A DNA stretch of 50,927 nucleotides from Amycolatopsis sp. (GCF_025464955.1 NZ_JAODNM010000038.1:1-50927); one strand, 5' to 3'. Shown: positions 18,443 to 27,437, numbered from the stretch's first letter. Notes: a model not told the origin generated them from the sequence alone. Made by a program: numbers and translations.

Positions 18443-19387
18443 TCATGCCATCACCTTGGCTTCGGCGAGCAGAGCCTCGGAGAGAGCCCACAGGCGTTCG
18501 GCGTTGGCCGGATCCAGGGCGTAGCGGGCCACACCGTGCAGGGGCGGGGCGTCACCGCGGCGGTCGATGGTCTTGGTCTCGTTGCAGTCGACGAAGTAAC
18601 GTCCGCCGATGCCATCGAGCAGCGGTGAGGTGGCGAGCAAGACCGAGGTCGCCGCCCCCTGCTGAGGCGACTTCAACAGCTCGACCGGGGCCTTGCCGCT
18701 GCCACGACCGCCGGTGTGGCGCTGCAGGTTGGTGTAGATCGCGCCGGGCATCAGCGCGTTCGCGGTGATCCCGTCGCTGGACCAGCGCCGGGTCGCCTCC
18801 ACGGCGAACAGGACGTTCGCGGTCTTGGACTGGCCGTAGGCCAGCCACGGATCGTAGGGCCGGAAAGCGAAGTTCACGTCGTCGAAGACCACCGGTGAGG
18901 TCTGGTGACCGGTGGAGCTGACCACGACGATGCGGCCGGCACCGTCGGCGGCGAGCGCATCGTGCAGGCCGGTGGCCAGGGCGAAGTGGCCGAGGTGATT
19001 GGTGGCGAACTGCCACTCCCAGCCCTGCGCGGTGTACTGCTCGGGGCAGGCCATCACGCCCGCGTTGGTGACCAGGATGTGCAGCGGTCCGTCCCAGGAG
19101 GCGGTGAACGCCGCGATCGACGCCGGGTCGGTCAGGTCGAGCGGTGCGACGTGCGGGGCCGCGCCGCCGGTGGTCGCGGCGATGTCCTGGGCGGCGCGTT
19201 CGCCCGCCTCGGGGTCGCGGACGGCCAGGGTGACTTCGGCACCCGTGGCGGCCAGTGCGCGGGCGGTCTCGACGCCGATACCGGAGGACGCGCCGGTCAC
19301 GACGGCGCGCCGGCCGGTCAGGTCGATACCGGCGGCGACCTCGGCCGCGGTGCTGGTGAAATCGAACGGTGTCTGGATCAGGCTCAT
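18443..19387 (-). CDS. SDR-family oxidoreductase (retinol-dehydrogenase-like)
   Basis: 314 residues. Cofactor loop VTGASSGIGVETA near residues 30-42, NAGVM, catalytic Ser in VVVSSTGHQ and YGQSKTAN carrying the YxxxK pair. The length and C-terminal extension place it with the light-dependent-protochlorophyllide-reductase/retinol-dehydrogenase-like SDRs common in actinomycetes. It reduces or oxidises a carbonyl/alcohol with NADP(H). Divergent from a LysR gene across 70 bp, which probably regulates it. Confidence 0.92.
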   Translation of the reverse strand: MSLIQTPFDFTSTAAEVAAGIDLTGRRAVVTGASSGIGVETARALAATGAEVTLAVRDPEAGERAAQDIAATTGGAAPHVAPLDLTDPASIAAFTASWDGPLHILVTNAGVMACPEQYTAQGWEWQFATNHLGHFALATGLHDALAADGAGRIVVVSSTGHQTSPVVFDDVNFAFRPYDPWLAYGQSKTANVLFAVEATRRWSSDGITANALMPGAIYTNLQRHTGGRGSGKAPVELLKSPQQGAATSVLLATSPLLDGIGGRYFVDCNETKTIDRRGDAPPLHGVARYALDPANAERLWALSEALLAEAKVMA

Positions 19388-19403
19388 AACTCCACGCTAG
19401 GAG

Positions 19404-19418
19404 CGAATCGGCCATTCG
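19404..19418. promoter_or_regulatory. Inverted repeat in SDR/LysR divergent promoter
   Basis: CGAATCGGCCATTCG has 5-bp complementary arms around CGGCC and lies 17 bp upstream of the SDR start and 40 bp before the LysR start. A LysR-type recognition site is the simplest reading. Confidence 0.45.
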
Positions 19419-19457
19419 GCCAGCGAGAGTTACGCACCCCTGGTATTCCTTTATGTC

Positions 19458-20375
19458 ATGGCCTTCACCGATGCCTCACTCACCGCGCTGCGGGTCTTCC
19501 GCGAGGTGGCCGAGCGGGGCACGCTCACCGCCGCGGCCGCCGCGCTCGGCTACACCCAGTCCGCGGTGTCCCGCCAGATCGCCGCCTTGGAACGCGCCGC
19601 GGGTACGCCGCTGCTGGAGCGACGCCACAACGGGGTCCGGCTGACACCGGCCGGGCATATCGTGGTGCGCCGCGCCGCCGTCGCGCTCGACCAGCTCGAC
19701 ATCACCGCCCGTGAACTGGCCGGCCTGCCCGACGAGCACGGCACCGTCCGGCTCGGCTGGTTCGCCAGCGCCGGAGCCGGGCTGCTACCCCGAGCGCTGG
19801 CCGCCCTGCGCCGAACACATCCGGCCATCACCGTGGTCACCCGCGAGGGCAGCACTCCGGCGCTGGTGCGCGCACTGCGCGCCGGCACCCTCGACCTCGC
19901 CCTGCTGGCCTCGGCGCCGCCATTTCGTCCACCCGACACCGAGACACCGCCATTGCAGCTGCAGACCCTCACCGAACGCAGCCTTCGCGTGGCCGTACCC
20001 GCCACACACCCGCTCGCGCGCGACGACTTTGTCGACGTCGCCGACCTGCACGGTCAACGCTGGATCGCCGGCTCCGGCGAGGACCGGGTGCTGGGGGTGT
20101 GGCCCGGTCTGGACGAGCGGCCCGACATCGCCCACACGGCCCGTGACTGGCTGGCCAAGCTCCACCTCGTTGCCGCCGGCTGCGGCATCACCACCGTGCC
20201 CGCCGCACTCGTGTCCGCCGTTCCCAGTGGAGTCCGCGTCCTGCCGGTACGCGGCGGGCCTTCCGAACAGCGGCGCATCCTGCTGGCCCGACTCCCCCAG
20301 CCACTGCCCGAGCCCGCCGCCCGCCTCGCCGACGCGCTACGCGCCGCCGCGATCGAGACCGACACGCTGATTTAG
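19458..20375 (+). CDS. LysR family transcriptional regulator
   Basis: 305 residues. The winged-helix is at the N-terminus: LRVFREVAERGTLTAAAAAL, then YTQSAVSRQIAALERAAGTPL and RLTPAG. A periplasmic-binding-like effector domain follows from about residue 90 (GTVRLGWFASAGAGLLPRAL). No clear Shine-Dalgarno precedes the ATG. Probable regulator of the divergent SDR; inducer unknown. Confidence 0.92.
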   Translation: MAFTDASLTALRVFREVAERGTLTAAAAALGYTQSAVSRQIAALERAAGTPLLERRHNGVRLTPAGHIVVRRAAVALDQLDITARELAGLPDEHGTVRLGWFASAGAGLLPRALAALRRTHPAITVVTREGSTPALVRALRAGTLDLALLASAPPFRPPDTETPPLQLQTLTERSLRVAVPATHPLARDDFVDVADLHGQRWIAGSGEDRVLGVWPGLDERPDIAHTARDWLAKLHLVAAGCGITTVPAALVSAVPSGVRVLPVRGGPSEQRRILLARLPQPLPEPAARLADALRAAAIETDTLI

Positions 20376-20398
20376 CCCCCGGCGGTCTCGCGTGTCCT

Positions 20399-20857
20399 TC
20401 AGCGGCTGTGGAACTCCGCCCCGCGGCCGATCTCGCAGGTCAGCACCGGGCTCGACTGGGCGTGCCCACCGGCATCGAGCATGGTGACCGCGACCGTCAC
20501 GGTCCCCTCCGGCGTGACGCGGTAGCGAATGAACTCGGTGCTCTCCGCGTTCCGCGGATCCAGAGTCACGTGGGTGTCGGAGAAGGCGATGAACTCGTTC
20601 CGCGGGATCTGGAAGGCCTGGATGTGCAGACCGCTGACCACCTCGGGCCCGGCGGTGTGCCCGTCAGGCGCTGAGCACTGCCCCAGCATCGTGGTGAGTT
20701 CGACGTCCTTGCCCTGCGTCAGCGCGTTGACCACCGCGGGGAAACTGGTGAGCGCTGCCGCCTCGACGGGCTGACTTTCCGCTCCTGCCGCCGAGCCGAC
20801 GCCGATTACGACTGCGCCGGCCAGCGCGGCTACCACGAGGATTCGCGTCCTCGACAT
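20399..20857 (-). CDS. Secreted VirK-like protein
   Basis: 152 residues with an AGGAGAAGG ribosome site. The N-terminus MSRTRILVVAALAGAVVIG with SAAGA is a Sec signal peptide, cleavage near residue 26. The mature part (ALTSFPAVVNALTQGKDVEL, TTMLGQCS) resembles the VirK family, whose molecular function is not established. Two cysteines (in GQCS and LTCE) could form a disulfide. It lies 13 bp after a frameshifted tautomerase gene and downstream of an alpha/beta hydrolase; the link between them is unclear. Confidence 0.65.
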   Translation of the reverse strand: MSRTRILVVAALAGAVVIGVGSAAGAESQPVEAAALTSFPAVVNALTQGKDVELTTMLGQCSAPDGHTAGPEVVSGLHIQAFQIPRNEFIAFSDTHVTLDPRNAESTEFIRYRVTPEGTVTVAVTMLDAGGHAQSSPVLTCEIGRGAEFHSR

Positions 20858-20870
20858 GTCCTTCTCCTCG

Positions 20871-21145
20871 TCAGGTCTCGGTCGCGGTACCCGAAGACAG
20901 TTCGGCGATCTGGGCGCGGGCGGCGAGCACGAGTTCCTCGCTGGTGTTGGCGTGCCCGTTGAGCCCCAGCCGCCGTCGGGCGCCTCAGTGAGCTGCCCCC
21001 ACGTCCGGTCGACGAGGCTCGGGTCACCGGCCGAAGCCGCGACGATGTCGGTCAGTTCGCGTACGACGGCGATTTGCTTGTCCCGGTCGAGCGCCCCCGC
21101 GTTGGTCAGCACCTGCACCCGCACATGGTCGCCATCACAATCCAC
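20871..21145 (-). pseudogene. Tautomerase-family protein, frameshifted and lacking Pro1
   Basis: The frame gives VRVQVLTNAGALDRDKQIAV, then DIVAASAGDPSLVDRTWGQL and EAPDGGWG, the pattern of small 4-oxalocrotonate-tautomerase-like proteins. At TGGGG (near 20965) one base is missing; the next frame continues as LNGHANTSEELVLAARAQIA to a TGA at 20871. No ATG-Pro start precedes DHVRVQ, so the catalytic N-terminal proline is also lost. Either decay or sequencing error for the frameshift; the missing Pro1 supports decay. Confidence 0.65.
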
Positions 21146-21169
21146 ATTGGACAGTGAATCGGCCGCGAG

Positions 21170-22018
21170 CTACTCGGCGTCGAGGAACAGCTTGGTGTGC
21201 TTGACGAACAGCTCGGGGTACTGGAAGTGGGAGCCGTGGTTGGCGTCCGGGTAGAGAATGAGCTGCACGTCGGGAGCATGCTGCTGGAGTAGGTAGGAGT
21301 TGATGGTGGGGATGATGATGTCGTCGTTGCCGTTGACGACCAGTGTCGGCTGACGCAGCCCCTTCAGGTGGGCGTAGGTCTCGTCCTTGTCGGCACCGTA
21401 GGCGGCAATGGCGGCGGTCTGCGCTTGGACCGTCTCCATCGCGACCCCGGCGTCACGGTCCGCGCGGGCCATGATGCGCGCGAGGAACGCGCGGCCGGCG
21501 GCCTGGCTGGTCTCAGAGGGCGAGAACAGGATCGGCAGCCACATCTCCTCCTGGTGCTCGTAGGTCTTGAAGAACAGCGCCCTGGTCTCCGGCGGAGCGT
21601 CGCCGATCCCCACGCCGCCGCGCGGCCCCGTGCCGACCAGGACGAGCTTGCGCACGAGCTCGGGCCGGTCGAACGCCACCTGCTGGGCGATCAGGCCGCC
21701 CATCGAGTGGGCCAGCAGGTCGACGGTGCCGAGACCGAGGGCGTCGAGGAACGTCTCGGTGTCGCGGGCGGTCTGCTCGATCGTGTCCGGTGTGGTCCCG
21801 GTGGAGGAGGCGATACCGGCGTTGTTGAACAGGACGACCTCGCGCTCGAGGGCGAACGCGTCGGTCAGCGCCGGGTCGTGGTCGTCGAGGTTGCCCATGA
21901 AGTGCTGGATGAAGACCAGCGGAACACCGCCGGTGGTACCGAAGCGGCGGTAGGCGAAGCGGTTGCCTCCCGCCTCGACGAACTCGGTGGGGACGGTGTC
22001 GTGCGTGTACGTGGACAT
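21170..22018 (-). CDS. Alpha/beta hydrolase
   Basis: 282 residues from the ATG at 22018, 6 nt after AAAGG. Nucleophile elbow AHSMGG, acid in VNGNDDIIIP and histidine in DANHGSHFQ give a complete Ser-Asp-His triad; the oxyanion region is FIQHFMGNLDDHDP. Resembles the peroxidase/esterase-like hydrolases (perhydrolase-type fold) frequent in actinomycetes. Ester or C-C substrate unknown. Follows the SDR gene by 29 bp on the same strand, likely co-transcribed. Confidence 0.92.
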   Translation of the reverse strand: MSTYTHDTVPTEFVEAGGNRFAYRRFGTTGGVPLVFIQHFMGNLDDHDPALTDAFALEREVVLFNNAGIASSTGTTPDTIEQTARDTETFLDALGLGTVDLLAHSMGGLIAQQVAFDRPELVRKLVLVGTGPRGGVGIGDAPPETRALFFKTYEHQEEMWLPILFSPSETSQAAGRAFLARIMARADRDAGVAMETVQAQTAAIAAYGADKDETYAHLKGLRQPTLVVNGNDDIIIPTINSYLLQQHAPDVQLILYPDANHGSHFQYPELFVKHTKLFLDAE

Positions 22019-22047
22019 AACTGCCTTTCGTTTCAACAGAAGGGGAT

Positions 22048-22791
22048 TCAGATTGCGGTCCGGCCGCCGTCGGCTGCGACCGTGGTTCCGGTGACGTACG
22101 CGGCGGCGGGCGAGGACAGGAACGTGATCACCTGGGCGATCTCGTCGGCTTGGGCCGCCCGGCCGAGCAGGGTGGTGGCCCCGAGCGCCTCGATGCGTTC
22201 CGGGTCGGCGGCGGTGAACACCGGGCCCGGAGCAACGGCGTTGACCCGCACGCCGCTGGGGCTGAACTCGGCCGCCCAGGCGCGGGTCATGGCCGTGAGC
22301 GTCGCCTTCGTGCCCCCGTAGGCGGCGCCACCGGCGAGCCCGATCGTGCCCGCCATGCTGGCGACGTTGACAATGCTGCCGCCGCCGTTGGCCGCCATCC
22401 TGGGCGCGAGGGCCGCGACCAGGAAGTACGGCGCCCGCACGTTGGCGTCGAACAGCGCGTCGTAGGTGGCGACGTCGAGGTCGGCGGTGGGGCCGAACCA
22501 GGAGATGCCGGCGTTGTTGACGAGGACGTCGACCTCACCGCCCTCGCCGGCCTCGTCGGCGAGGCGGCGGATCTCGGTCGGGTCGGACAGGTCGGCCGTG
22601 AGGAAGCGCGCCTTCCCGCCCTCCTGCGCGATCTCGGCGACGACCTGCTCGCCCCGATCGGCGTCGCGGCCGTGCACGATGACCCCCGCGCCTTGCCGCG
22701 CGAGCTGGATGGCTGTCGCGCGCCCGATGCCGGAGGTGGCGCCGGTGACGAGGGCGATCCGGCCGCTCAAGCTCTGCTCTGTGCTGGTCAT
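22048..22791 (-). CDS. Classical SDR oxidoreductase (FabG-like)
   Basis: 247 residues from ATG 22791 with GGGAG 8-9 nt upstream. TGATSGIGRA cofactor loop, NNAGISW, VNVASMAG catalytic Ser, AYGGTKA with the YxxxK pair, and the C-terminal VTGTTVAADGG. NAD(P)H-dependent ketone reduction or alcohol oxidation. First gene of a minus-strand pair with the hydrolase; divergent from the LAL regulator, whose motif occurs in the shared intergenic region. Confidence 0.92.
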   Translation of the reverse strand: MTSTEQSLSGRIALVTGATSGIGRATAIQLARQGAGVIVHGRDADRGEQVVAEIAQEGGKARFLTADLSDPTEIRRLADEAGEGGEVDVLVNNAGISWFGPTADLDVATYDALFDANVRAPYFLVAALAPRMAANGGGSIVNVASMAGTIGLAGGAAYGGTKATLTAMTRAWAAEFSPSGVRVNAVAPGPVFTAADPERIEALGATTLLGRAAQADEIAQVITFLSSPAAAYVTGTTVAADGGRTAI

Positions 22792-22842
22792 GGCGTGCTC
22801 CCTACCGAATTCGCTGGTGGTCTCCAGCTGGCTAGCACGAGC

Positions 22843-22885
22843 GTCGCACCGCGCTGGACCCTCGGGCACCGCATGAACGTGCGAT
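22843..22885. promoter_or_regulatory. Inverted GTCGCAC / GTGCGAT motif in SDR-LAL divergent promoter
   Basis: GTCGCACCGC (22843-22852) and CGTGCGAT (22878-22885) face each other across 25 bp between the divergent SDR and LAL genes. The same two words recur together right after the LAL stop codon (25737-25768). Candidate binding sites for the LAL regulator. Confidence 0.45.
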
Positions 22886-22934
22886 CCGTCCGGCCGGGGT
22901 GTCGGGCGAGCAGGAACGTGCCAGGCTGTCGGGT

Positions 22935-25736
22935 ATGGCAGGGACCACGACCACGATCACCACCACGGTGCTGTACGGCCGTGATCCGGAGTTGACCGTC
23001 CTGCGCGAGGCGCTGAGCTCGCTGCGCTCGGGGACGGGCGTGGTCGTCGTGATCGAGGGCAGCCCCGGGATCGGGAAGAGCAGCCTGCTCGCCGAGGCGG
23101 TGCGGATGGCGGGTCGCCTTTCGGGCCGAGTGGGCCTGGGCGACGCCGACCCGTCCGAGGCCGTCGTCGAACTCGCGCCCCTGCTGCGTGCGCTGTTCGA
23201 CGGGGCGGCGCCACTGCTGAAGCGTTCTGAGTTACCGGCCGCGCGCAGCGGTCCTGAGCAGCGGTACTGGCTGATGCAGGATCTGGAGTCGTTGCTGGAG
23301 GCCGCGGCTGCAGTGGCACCGCTGGTGGTGTGCCTGGACGACCTGCAATGGGCGGACAGCGGCACCCTCGCCGCCTTGCGCGCCCTCCCGGGCCGGCTCG
23401 CGTCGGTCCCGATCGCGTGGATCCTGGCCGCACGTCCTGTCCAGCCCGGCAGCGCGTTGGCCGGGGTGGTCGAACAGCTCACGTCGCAGGGGGCTCGGCG
23501 GATCACCCTCGAGCCACTCACCTCGTCCGCGGTCGCCGAGCTCGCCTCAGAGGTCATGCAGGCCACCCCCGACCGGGCGCTGCTCGAAGTGGCGACGGAC
23601 GCGGCCGGCAACCCGTTCTTCCTCGTCGAGCTGCTGCGCGGATTGCGCGAGGAGCGACTCGTACGGATCGAGGACGGTGTCGCCAGGCTGCTGGAGGCCA
23701 GGCTGCCCAAGCGTGTTGCCGCCGGCATGCGCCACCGGCTCGCGCGCCTGTCGGAGTCCGCCCGCCAACTCGCCGTCGCGGCCGCGTCACTCGGCCGTGG
23801 CTTCACCGTTGGGGAGCTGGCCTCGATGCTGGGCGCTCCGGCGGCGTCCCTGCTCACCCCGGTCGAGCAGCTCATCGAGGCCGGTGTGTTCGCCGAGCGC
23901 GCCGACCGGCTCGGCTTCCGCCACGACATCATCCGCGAGGCCGTCCGGGACAGCACAGCGGTCTCCGCGCGCCGGGCGCTCGATCGCCAAGCCGTCGACG
24001 TGCTGCTCGCGGCCGGGGCGATCCCCGTCGAGGTCGCCGCGCAGCTGGCGATCAGCGCGGAGCCGGGTGACGAGGTAGCGGTCGGCCTGCTCAAGGACGC
24101 CGCTGACACGCTCGGCCCGCGCGATCCGGCCGCGGCGGCGGAACTGAGCTGCCGCGCCCTGGCGCTGATTCCCGCCGGTCATCATGCCGCCGGTCCGCTG
24201 GTCGCGACCACCACTGTCCTACTGCACGCAGCCGGCAAAGCCGACGGCGCCCAGGCGTTCGCGCGCGAGCACCTGCGGAACGTCGTTCCGGTGGCCGAGG
24301 AGTCGGCGGTGTTCCTCAGTCTGGCCAGCATGTTCGCCCTCTCGCCGGATGTACGCGCGGACGCCGGACGCCGGGCCTTGGCACTGCGCGATCTGTCCGA
24401 TGAGGACCGCGCCCAGCACCAGGCACGGCTGGCGTACAACCTGGTCCAAGCCGGGCGGCCGCAGGAGGCGACCCAGCAGCTCCAAGAGGCTCGGCCGGCG
24501 ATCGAACGCGCAGGAGATCTGGCGGCGCGTTCGATCCTGAGGCAGGCCGAGGGAGTGCTGGCGTACGTCGACGGCGACTTCGAGGACGCGCTCGCCACCC
24601 ACGAGCAGGCGATGCGCGACGGATTCGGCCCCGGCGAGGAGACCCGCGAGTGGGTCGCCCGGCAGTGGCGCAGTGAGCTGCTCGCCGTGCTCGACCGCTT
24701 CGAGGAGTCATTCGAGCTGATCTCGGCCGGTATCGCCGCCGCGAACCGGGAGCGGCAGGCGTTCGCGCTCGACTTCTTCGAGACCTGGCGCGGGCGGCAG
24801 CTGTTCCAGATGGGCCGCCTCGCCGACGCCGCGGCGGTACTCGAGGGCCGCTTCGACGCGGCCGGCGACGTACCGGTGCTCGGCGCGCTCTACGCAGCGG
24901 GCGTCGTCGCTCTCGGGCGGGTCGCGATCCACACCGGCGACGAGCAGCAGAGGCGTGACACCGCAGCGCTGGCACGCACGATGGTGGCCGACGGCACGCC
25001 CGCCAACCGCGCGCACGGCGGCTGGCTGCTCGCGCTCGGCGCGATGGCGGACGGCAAACCGGCGGATGCCCGCGCGGCGCTGGACGCCGCCGGTTCAGCC
25101 GGACGCATCACACCGCTCTATCCGATGGACGTCACCGACGACCCACAGCTCGTCCGGATCGCGCTCGACGCCGGCGACGCGCGACTCGCCGCCGACACGG
25201 TCGCGACGGCGGAAGAGCGGGCGCGGCGCAACCCGGGGATCGGCTCGGTGCGCGCGGCGGCGGCTCACGCCCGTGGTCTGCTCGACGCCGATGTCACGCT
25301 ACTTGCCGAGGCCTGCCTGCTCTTTGAAGCAGTTCCGCGCCCCATGGCCCTCGCATCAGCGCTTGAGGACCTGGGGGTCGCACAGCTGCGCACGGGCGCG
25401 CTGGAGGCAGGAGTGGAGACACTCGGTCGCGCGCTCGTCCGGTACTCCGAGGCCGGTGCGACCTGGGACGCCGGGCGGGTACGCGGGCGGCTGCGGGCCA
25501 ACGGGGTTCGCCGTCGGCTGGTGACCAGCACGCGCCCCGACTCCGGGTGGGCCGCGCTCACCGACTCCGAGCTGGCCGTGGTCGACCTCATCGCCCAGGG
25601 GCTCACCAACCGCGAGACAGCCGAGCGGCTGTTCGTCTCACCGCACACCGTCAACAGCCATCTACGCCACGCGTTCACCAAGCTGGGCGTCAACTCCCGC
25701 CTCGAGCTCGCCCGCGTGGTCGCCGCGCAGAACTAG
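22935..25736 (+). CDS. LAL-type LuxR family regulator with AAA ATPase domain
   Basis: 933 residues from ATG 22935 (a GTG at 22899 would add 12; neither has a clear ribosome site). N-terminal STAND/AAA ATPase: Walker A GSPGIGKS at 42-49 and Walker B VVCLDDLQWAD near 130. A long helical TPR-like middle region follows. The last 60 residues form a LuxR helix-turn-helix (LTDSELAVVDLIAQGLTNRE, then VSPHTVNSHLRHAFTKLGV). Such MalT-like activators switch on catabolic operons when a ligand is bound. It stands directly before a 13-gene co-directional operon. Confidence 0.93.
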   Translation: MAGTTTTITTTVLYGRDPELTVLREALSSLRSGTGVVVVIEGSPGIGKSSLLAEAVRMAGRLSGRVGLGDADPSEAVVELAPLLRALFDGAAPLLKRSELPAARSGPEQRYWLMQDLESLLEAAAAVAPLVVCLDDLQWADSGTLAALRALPGRLASVPIAWILAARPVQPGSALAGVVEQLTSQGARRITLEPLTSSAVAELASEVMQATPDRALLEVATDAAGNPFFLVELLRGLREERLVRIEDGVARLLEARLPKRVAAGMRHRLARLSESARQLAVAAASLGRGFTVGELASMLGAPAASLLTPVEQLIEAGVFAERADRLGFRHDIIREAVRDSTAVSARRALDRQAVDVLLAAGAIPVEVAAQLAISAEPGDEVAVGLLKDAADTLGPRDPAAAAELSCRALALIPAGHHAAGPLVATTTVLLHAAGKADGAQAFAREHLRNVVPVAEESAVFLSLASMFALSPDVRADAGRRALALRDLSDEDRAQHQARLAYNLVQAGRPQEATQQLQEARPAIERAGDLAARSILRQAEGVLAYVDGDFEDALATHEQAMRDGFGPGEETREWVARQWRSELLAVLDRFEESFELISAGIAAANRERQAFALDFFETWRGRQLFQMGRLADAAAVLEGRFDAAGDVPVLGALYAAGVVALGRVAIHTGDEQQRRDTAALARTMVADGTPANRAHGGWLLALGAMADGKPADARAALDAAGSAGRITPLYPMDVTDDPQLVRIALDAGDARLAADTVATAEERARRNPGIGSVRAAAAHARGLLDADVTLLAEACLLFEAVPRPMALASALEDLGVAQLRTGALEAGVETLGRALVRYSEAGATWDAGRVRGRLRANGVRRRLVTSTRPDSGWAALTDSELAVVDLIAQGLTNRETAERLFVSPHTVNSHLRHAFTKLGVNSRLELARVVAAQN

Positions 25737-25758
25737 ACATCGCACGGCCGTGCGATGT
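25737..25758. promoter_or_regulatory. 22-bp perfect palindrome upstream of 13-gene operon
   Basis: The left half ACATCGCACGG (25737-25747) is followed without spacer by its exact complement (25748-25758). It starts one base after the LAL stop codon and 72 bp before the first operon gene; a further GTCGCACCGC begins at 25758. There is no T-run, so an operator for the LAL protein fits better than a terminator. Confidence 0.55.
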
Positions 25759-25829
25759 CGCACCGCCGTCGCGGGGGCAGTGTCGTTGTCAGGTCATTCG
25801 ACCGAAGCAGCGACGAAGAAGGTCTCACG

Positions 25830-26579
25830 ATGTCTGGATTGAACGGAAAGATCGCCGTCGTCACCGGCGGGACGAGCGGGATCGGCCTGGCCATCACGCA
25901 GCGGTTCGTGAAGGAGGGCGCGCACGTCTTCGTGACCGGCCGGCGCCAGTCCGAATTGGACAAGGTCAAGGCCCTGATCGGCGACGGTGTGACCACCGTA
26001 CGCGGTGACGCGACCAGGACCGCCGACCTCGACCACCTCTTCCGCACTGTCCTGGCGGAGAAGGGCAGGCTGGACGTCCTGGTCGCCAACTCCGGCCGCG
26101 TCGAGCCGGAGGAGTTCGGGCAGGTCACCGAGGAGAACTTCGACCGGACGTTCGACCTCAACGCCCGGGCGGCGCTGTTCACCGCGCAGAAGGCACTGCC
26201 GCTGATGGGTGACGGTGGGTCGATCATCTTGGTCGGCTCCATCGCCGGCGGCAAGGGCCTCAACGGCTACAGCACCTACAGCGCCACCAAGGCCGCAGTG
26301 CGCTCCTACGCCCGCACCTGGACGCAGGAGTTCAAGAACCGCGGCATCCGGATCAACACCCTGAGCCCCGGCCCGATCGACACCCCGATCATGGACGGCC
26401 AGGCGGACACCAAGGAAGGCGCCGACGCCATCCGCGCCGCCTTCGCCTCGGTCATCCCGCTCGGGCGCATGGGCCAGCCCGAGGAAGTAGCCGCCGCCGC
26501 GTACTTCCTGGCCTCCGACGAGAGCAGCTTCGTGGCCGGCATCGACCTCGCCGTCGACGGCGGCATGGCCCAGGTCTAG
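25830..26579 (+). CDS. Classical SDR oxidoreductase
   Basis: 249 residues; ATG 25830 follows GAAGAAGG. Cofactor loop TGGTSGIGLA, NSGRVEPEEF in place of NNAG, Ser in ILVGSIAGG, YSTYSATKAA with the YxxxK pair, and C-terminal SFVAGIDLAVDGG. NAD(P)-dependent dehydrogenase/reductase. First gene of the long operon ending at 37634, directly behind the candidate LAL operator. Confidence 0.93.
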   Translation: MSGLNGKIAVVTGGTSGIGLAITQRFVKEGAHVFVTGRRQSELDKVKALIGDGVTTVRGDATRTADLDHLFRTVLAEKGRLDVLVANSGRVEPEEFGQVTEENFDRTFDLNARAALFTAQKALPLMGDGGSIILVGSIAGGKGLNGYSTYSATKAAVRSYARTWTQEFKNRGIRINTLSPGPIDTPIMDGQADTKEGADAIRAAFASVIPLGRMGQPEEVAAAAYFLASDESSFVAGIDLAVDGGMAQV

Positions 26580-26625
26580 CGCCGACTCCCCACGACCAGT
26601 ACACAATCCCCAGAAGGACCTCATC

Positions 26626-26979
26626 ATGAGCAACTCCGTGATCGGCCTGAGCATCGACTGCGCCGACGCCGCCACCCTGGCCAGGTTCTGGGCCGACGTC
26701 CTCGACCGGAAGGTGAGCCCCCAGCCCATCGCCCAGTTCGCCGCGATCGCAGCAGGCGAGGCGACGCAGGGTCCGGCACTCGCGTTCCACCAGGTCCCGG
26801 AGGCCAAGACGGTCAAGAACCGGCTGCACCTGGACCTGATCAGCAGCGACTTCGCCGCGGAAGCCGACCGGCTGCTGTCCCTGGGCGCCACTCGGGTCAC
26901 CGACGTCGACGGAGGCGGCGCGCGCTGGACCACCTTCCGTGACCCCGAGGGCAACGAGTTCGACCTGGTTGCCGGGTGA
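26626..26979 (+). CDS. VOC-superfamily (glyoxalase-like) protein
   Basis: 117 residues with AGAAGGA before the ATG. Paired beta-alpha-beta-beta-beta units with the ends LSIDCADAATLARFWADVL and WTTFRDPEGNEFDLVAG, the typical VOC termini. Short single-domain form. Metal ligands cannot be assigned with confidence (His in HLDLISSD and the C-terminal Glu are candidates). Possible roles are ring-cleaving dioxygenase, isomerase or binding protein. Overlaps the next gene by 4 bp. Confidence 0.85.
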   Translation: MSNSVIGLSIDCADAATLARFWADVLDRKVSPQPIAQFAAIAAGEATQGPALAFHQVPEAKTVKNRLHLDLISSDFAAEADRLLSLGATRVTDVDGGGARWTTFRDPEGNEFDLVAG

Positions 26980-27425
26980 AGCCCCAGGACCTCGCGGCGG
27001 AGTACGTGCCAAGCACTCGCGAGCGCGTACGAAACCAGGTGTCGAGCTACGAAGCCACCGACGGACGAGAAGGCGGAACGCTGGAAGGGCGCCCGGTGGT
27101 CATCCTGACCACGACCGGAGCCACCAGCGGCAAGGTCCGCAAGACCCCGGTGATGCGGATCGAGCGCGACGGCACCTACGTCGCCGTTGCCTCCTTCGGC
27201 GGCGCACCGAACCACCCTGCCTGGTACCGCAATCTGATCGCCAAACCCGAGGTGCGCCTTCAGGACGGGGCCCACGTGCACCATCTGCGCGCCCGCGAGG
27301 TCTTCGGCGAAGAAAAGGCCGAAGCCTGGGAGCTGGCCGACTCGCGGTGGCCCCATTTCCCTGAGTATCGCGCCAAAACTGAGCGGGAGATCCCGATCCT
27401 GCTCCTCGAACCCATTACGCCCTAG
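26976..27425 (+). CDS. Ddn-like deazaflavin (F420)-dependent nitroreductase family protein
   Basis: 149 residues, GTG start overlapping the VOC stop (GTGA). The split-barrel signature reads VVILTTTGATSGKVRKTPVM, then GGAPNHPAWYRNLIAKPEV, the F420-binding core of the Ddn/DUF385 family. These proteins use F420H2 to reduce quinones or other electrophiles. With the NPR-like gene and LLM enzymes in the window this supports an F420-using host. Confidence 0.9.
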   Translation: MKPQDLAAEYVPSTRERVRNQVSSYEATDGREGGTLEGRPVVILTTTGATSGKVRKTPVMRIERDGTYVAVASFGGAPNHPAWYRNLIAKPEVRLQDGAHVHHLRAREVFGEEKAEAWELADSRWPHFPEYRAKTEREIPILLLEPITP

Positions 27426-27437
27426 TGAATTTGGACC

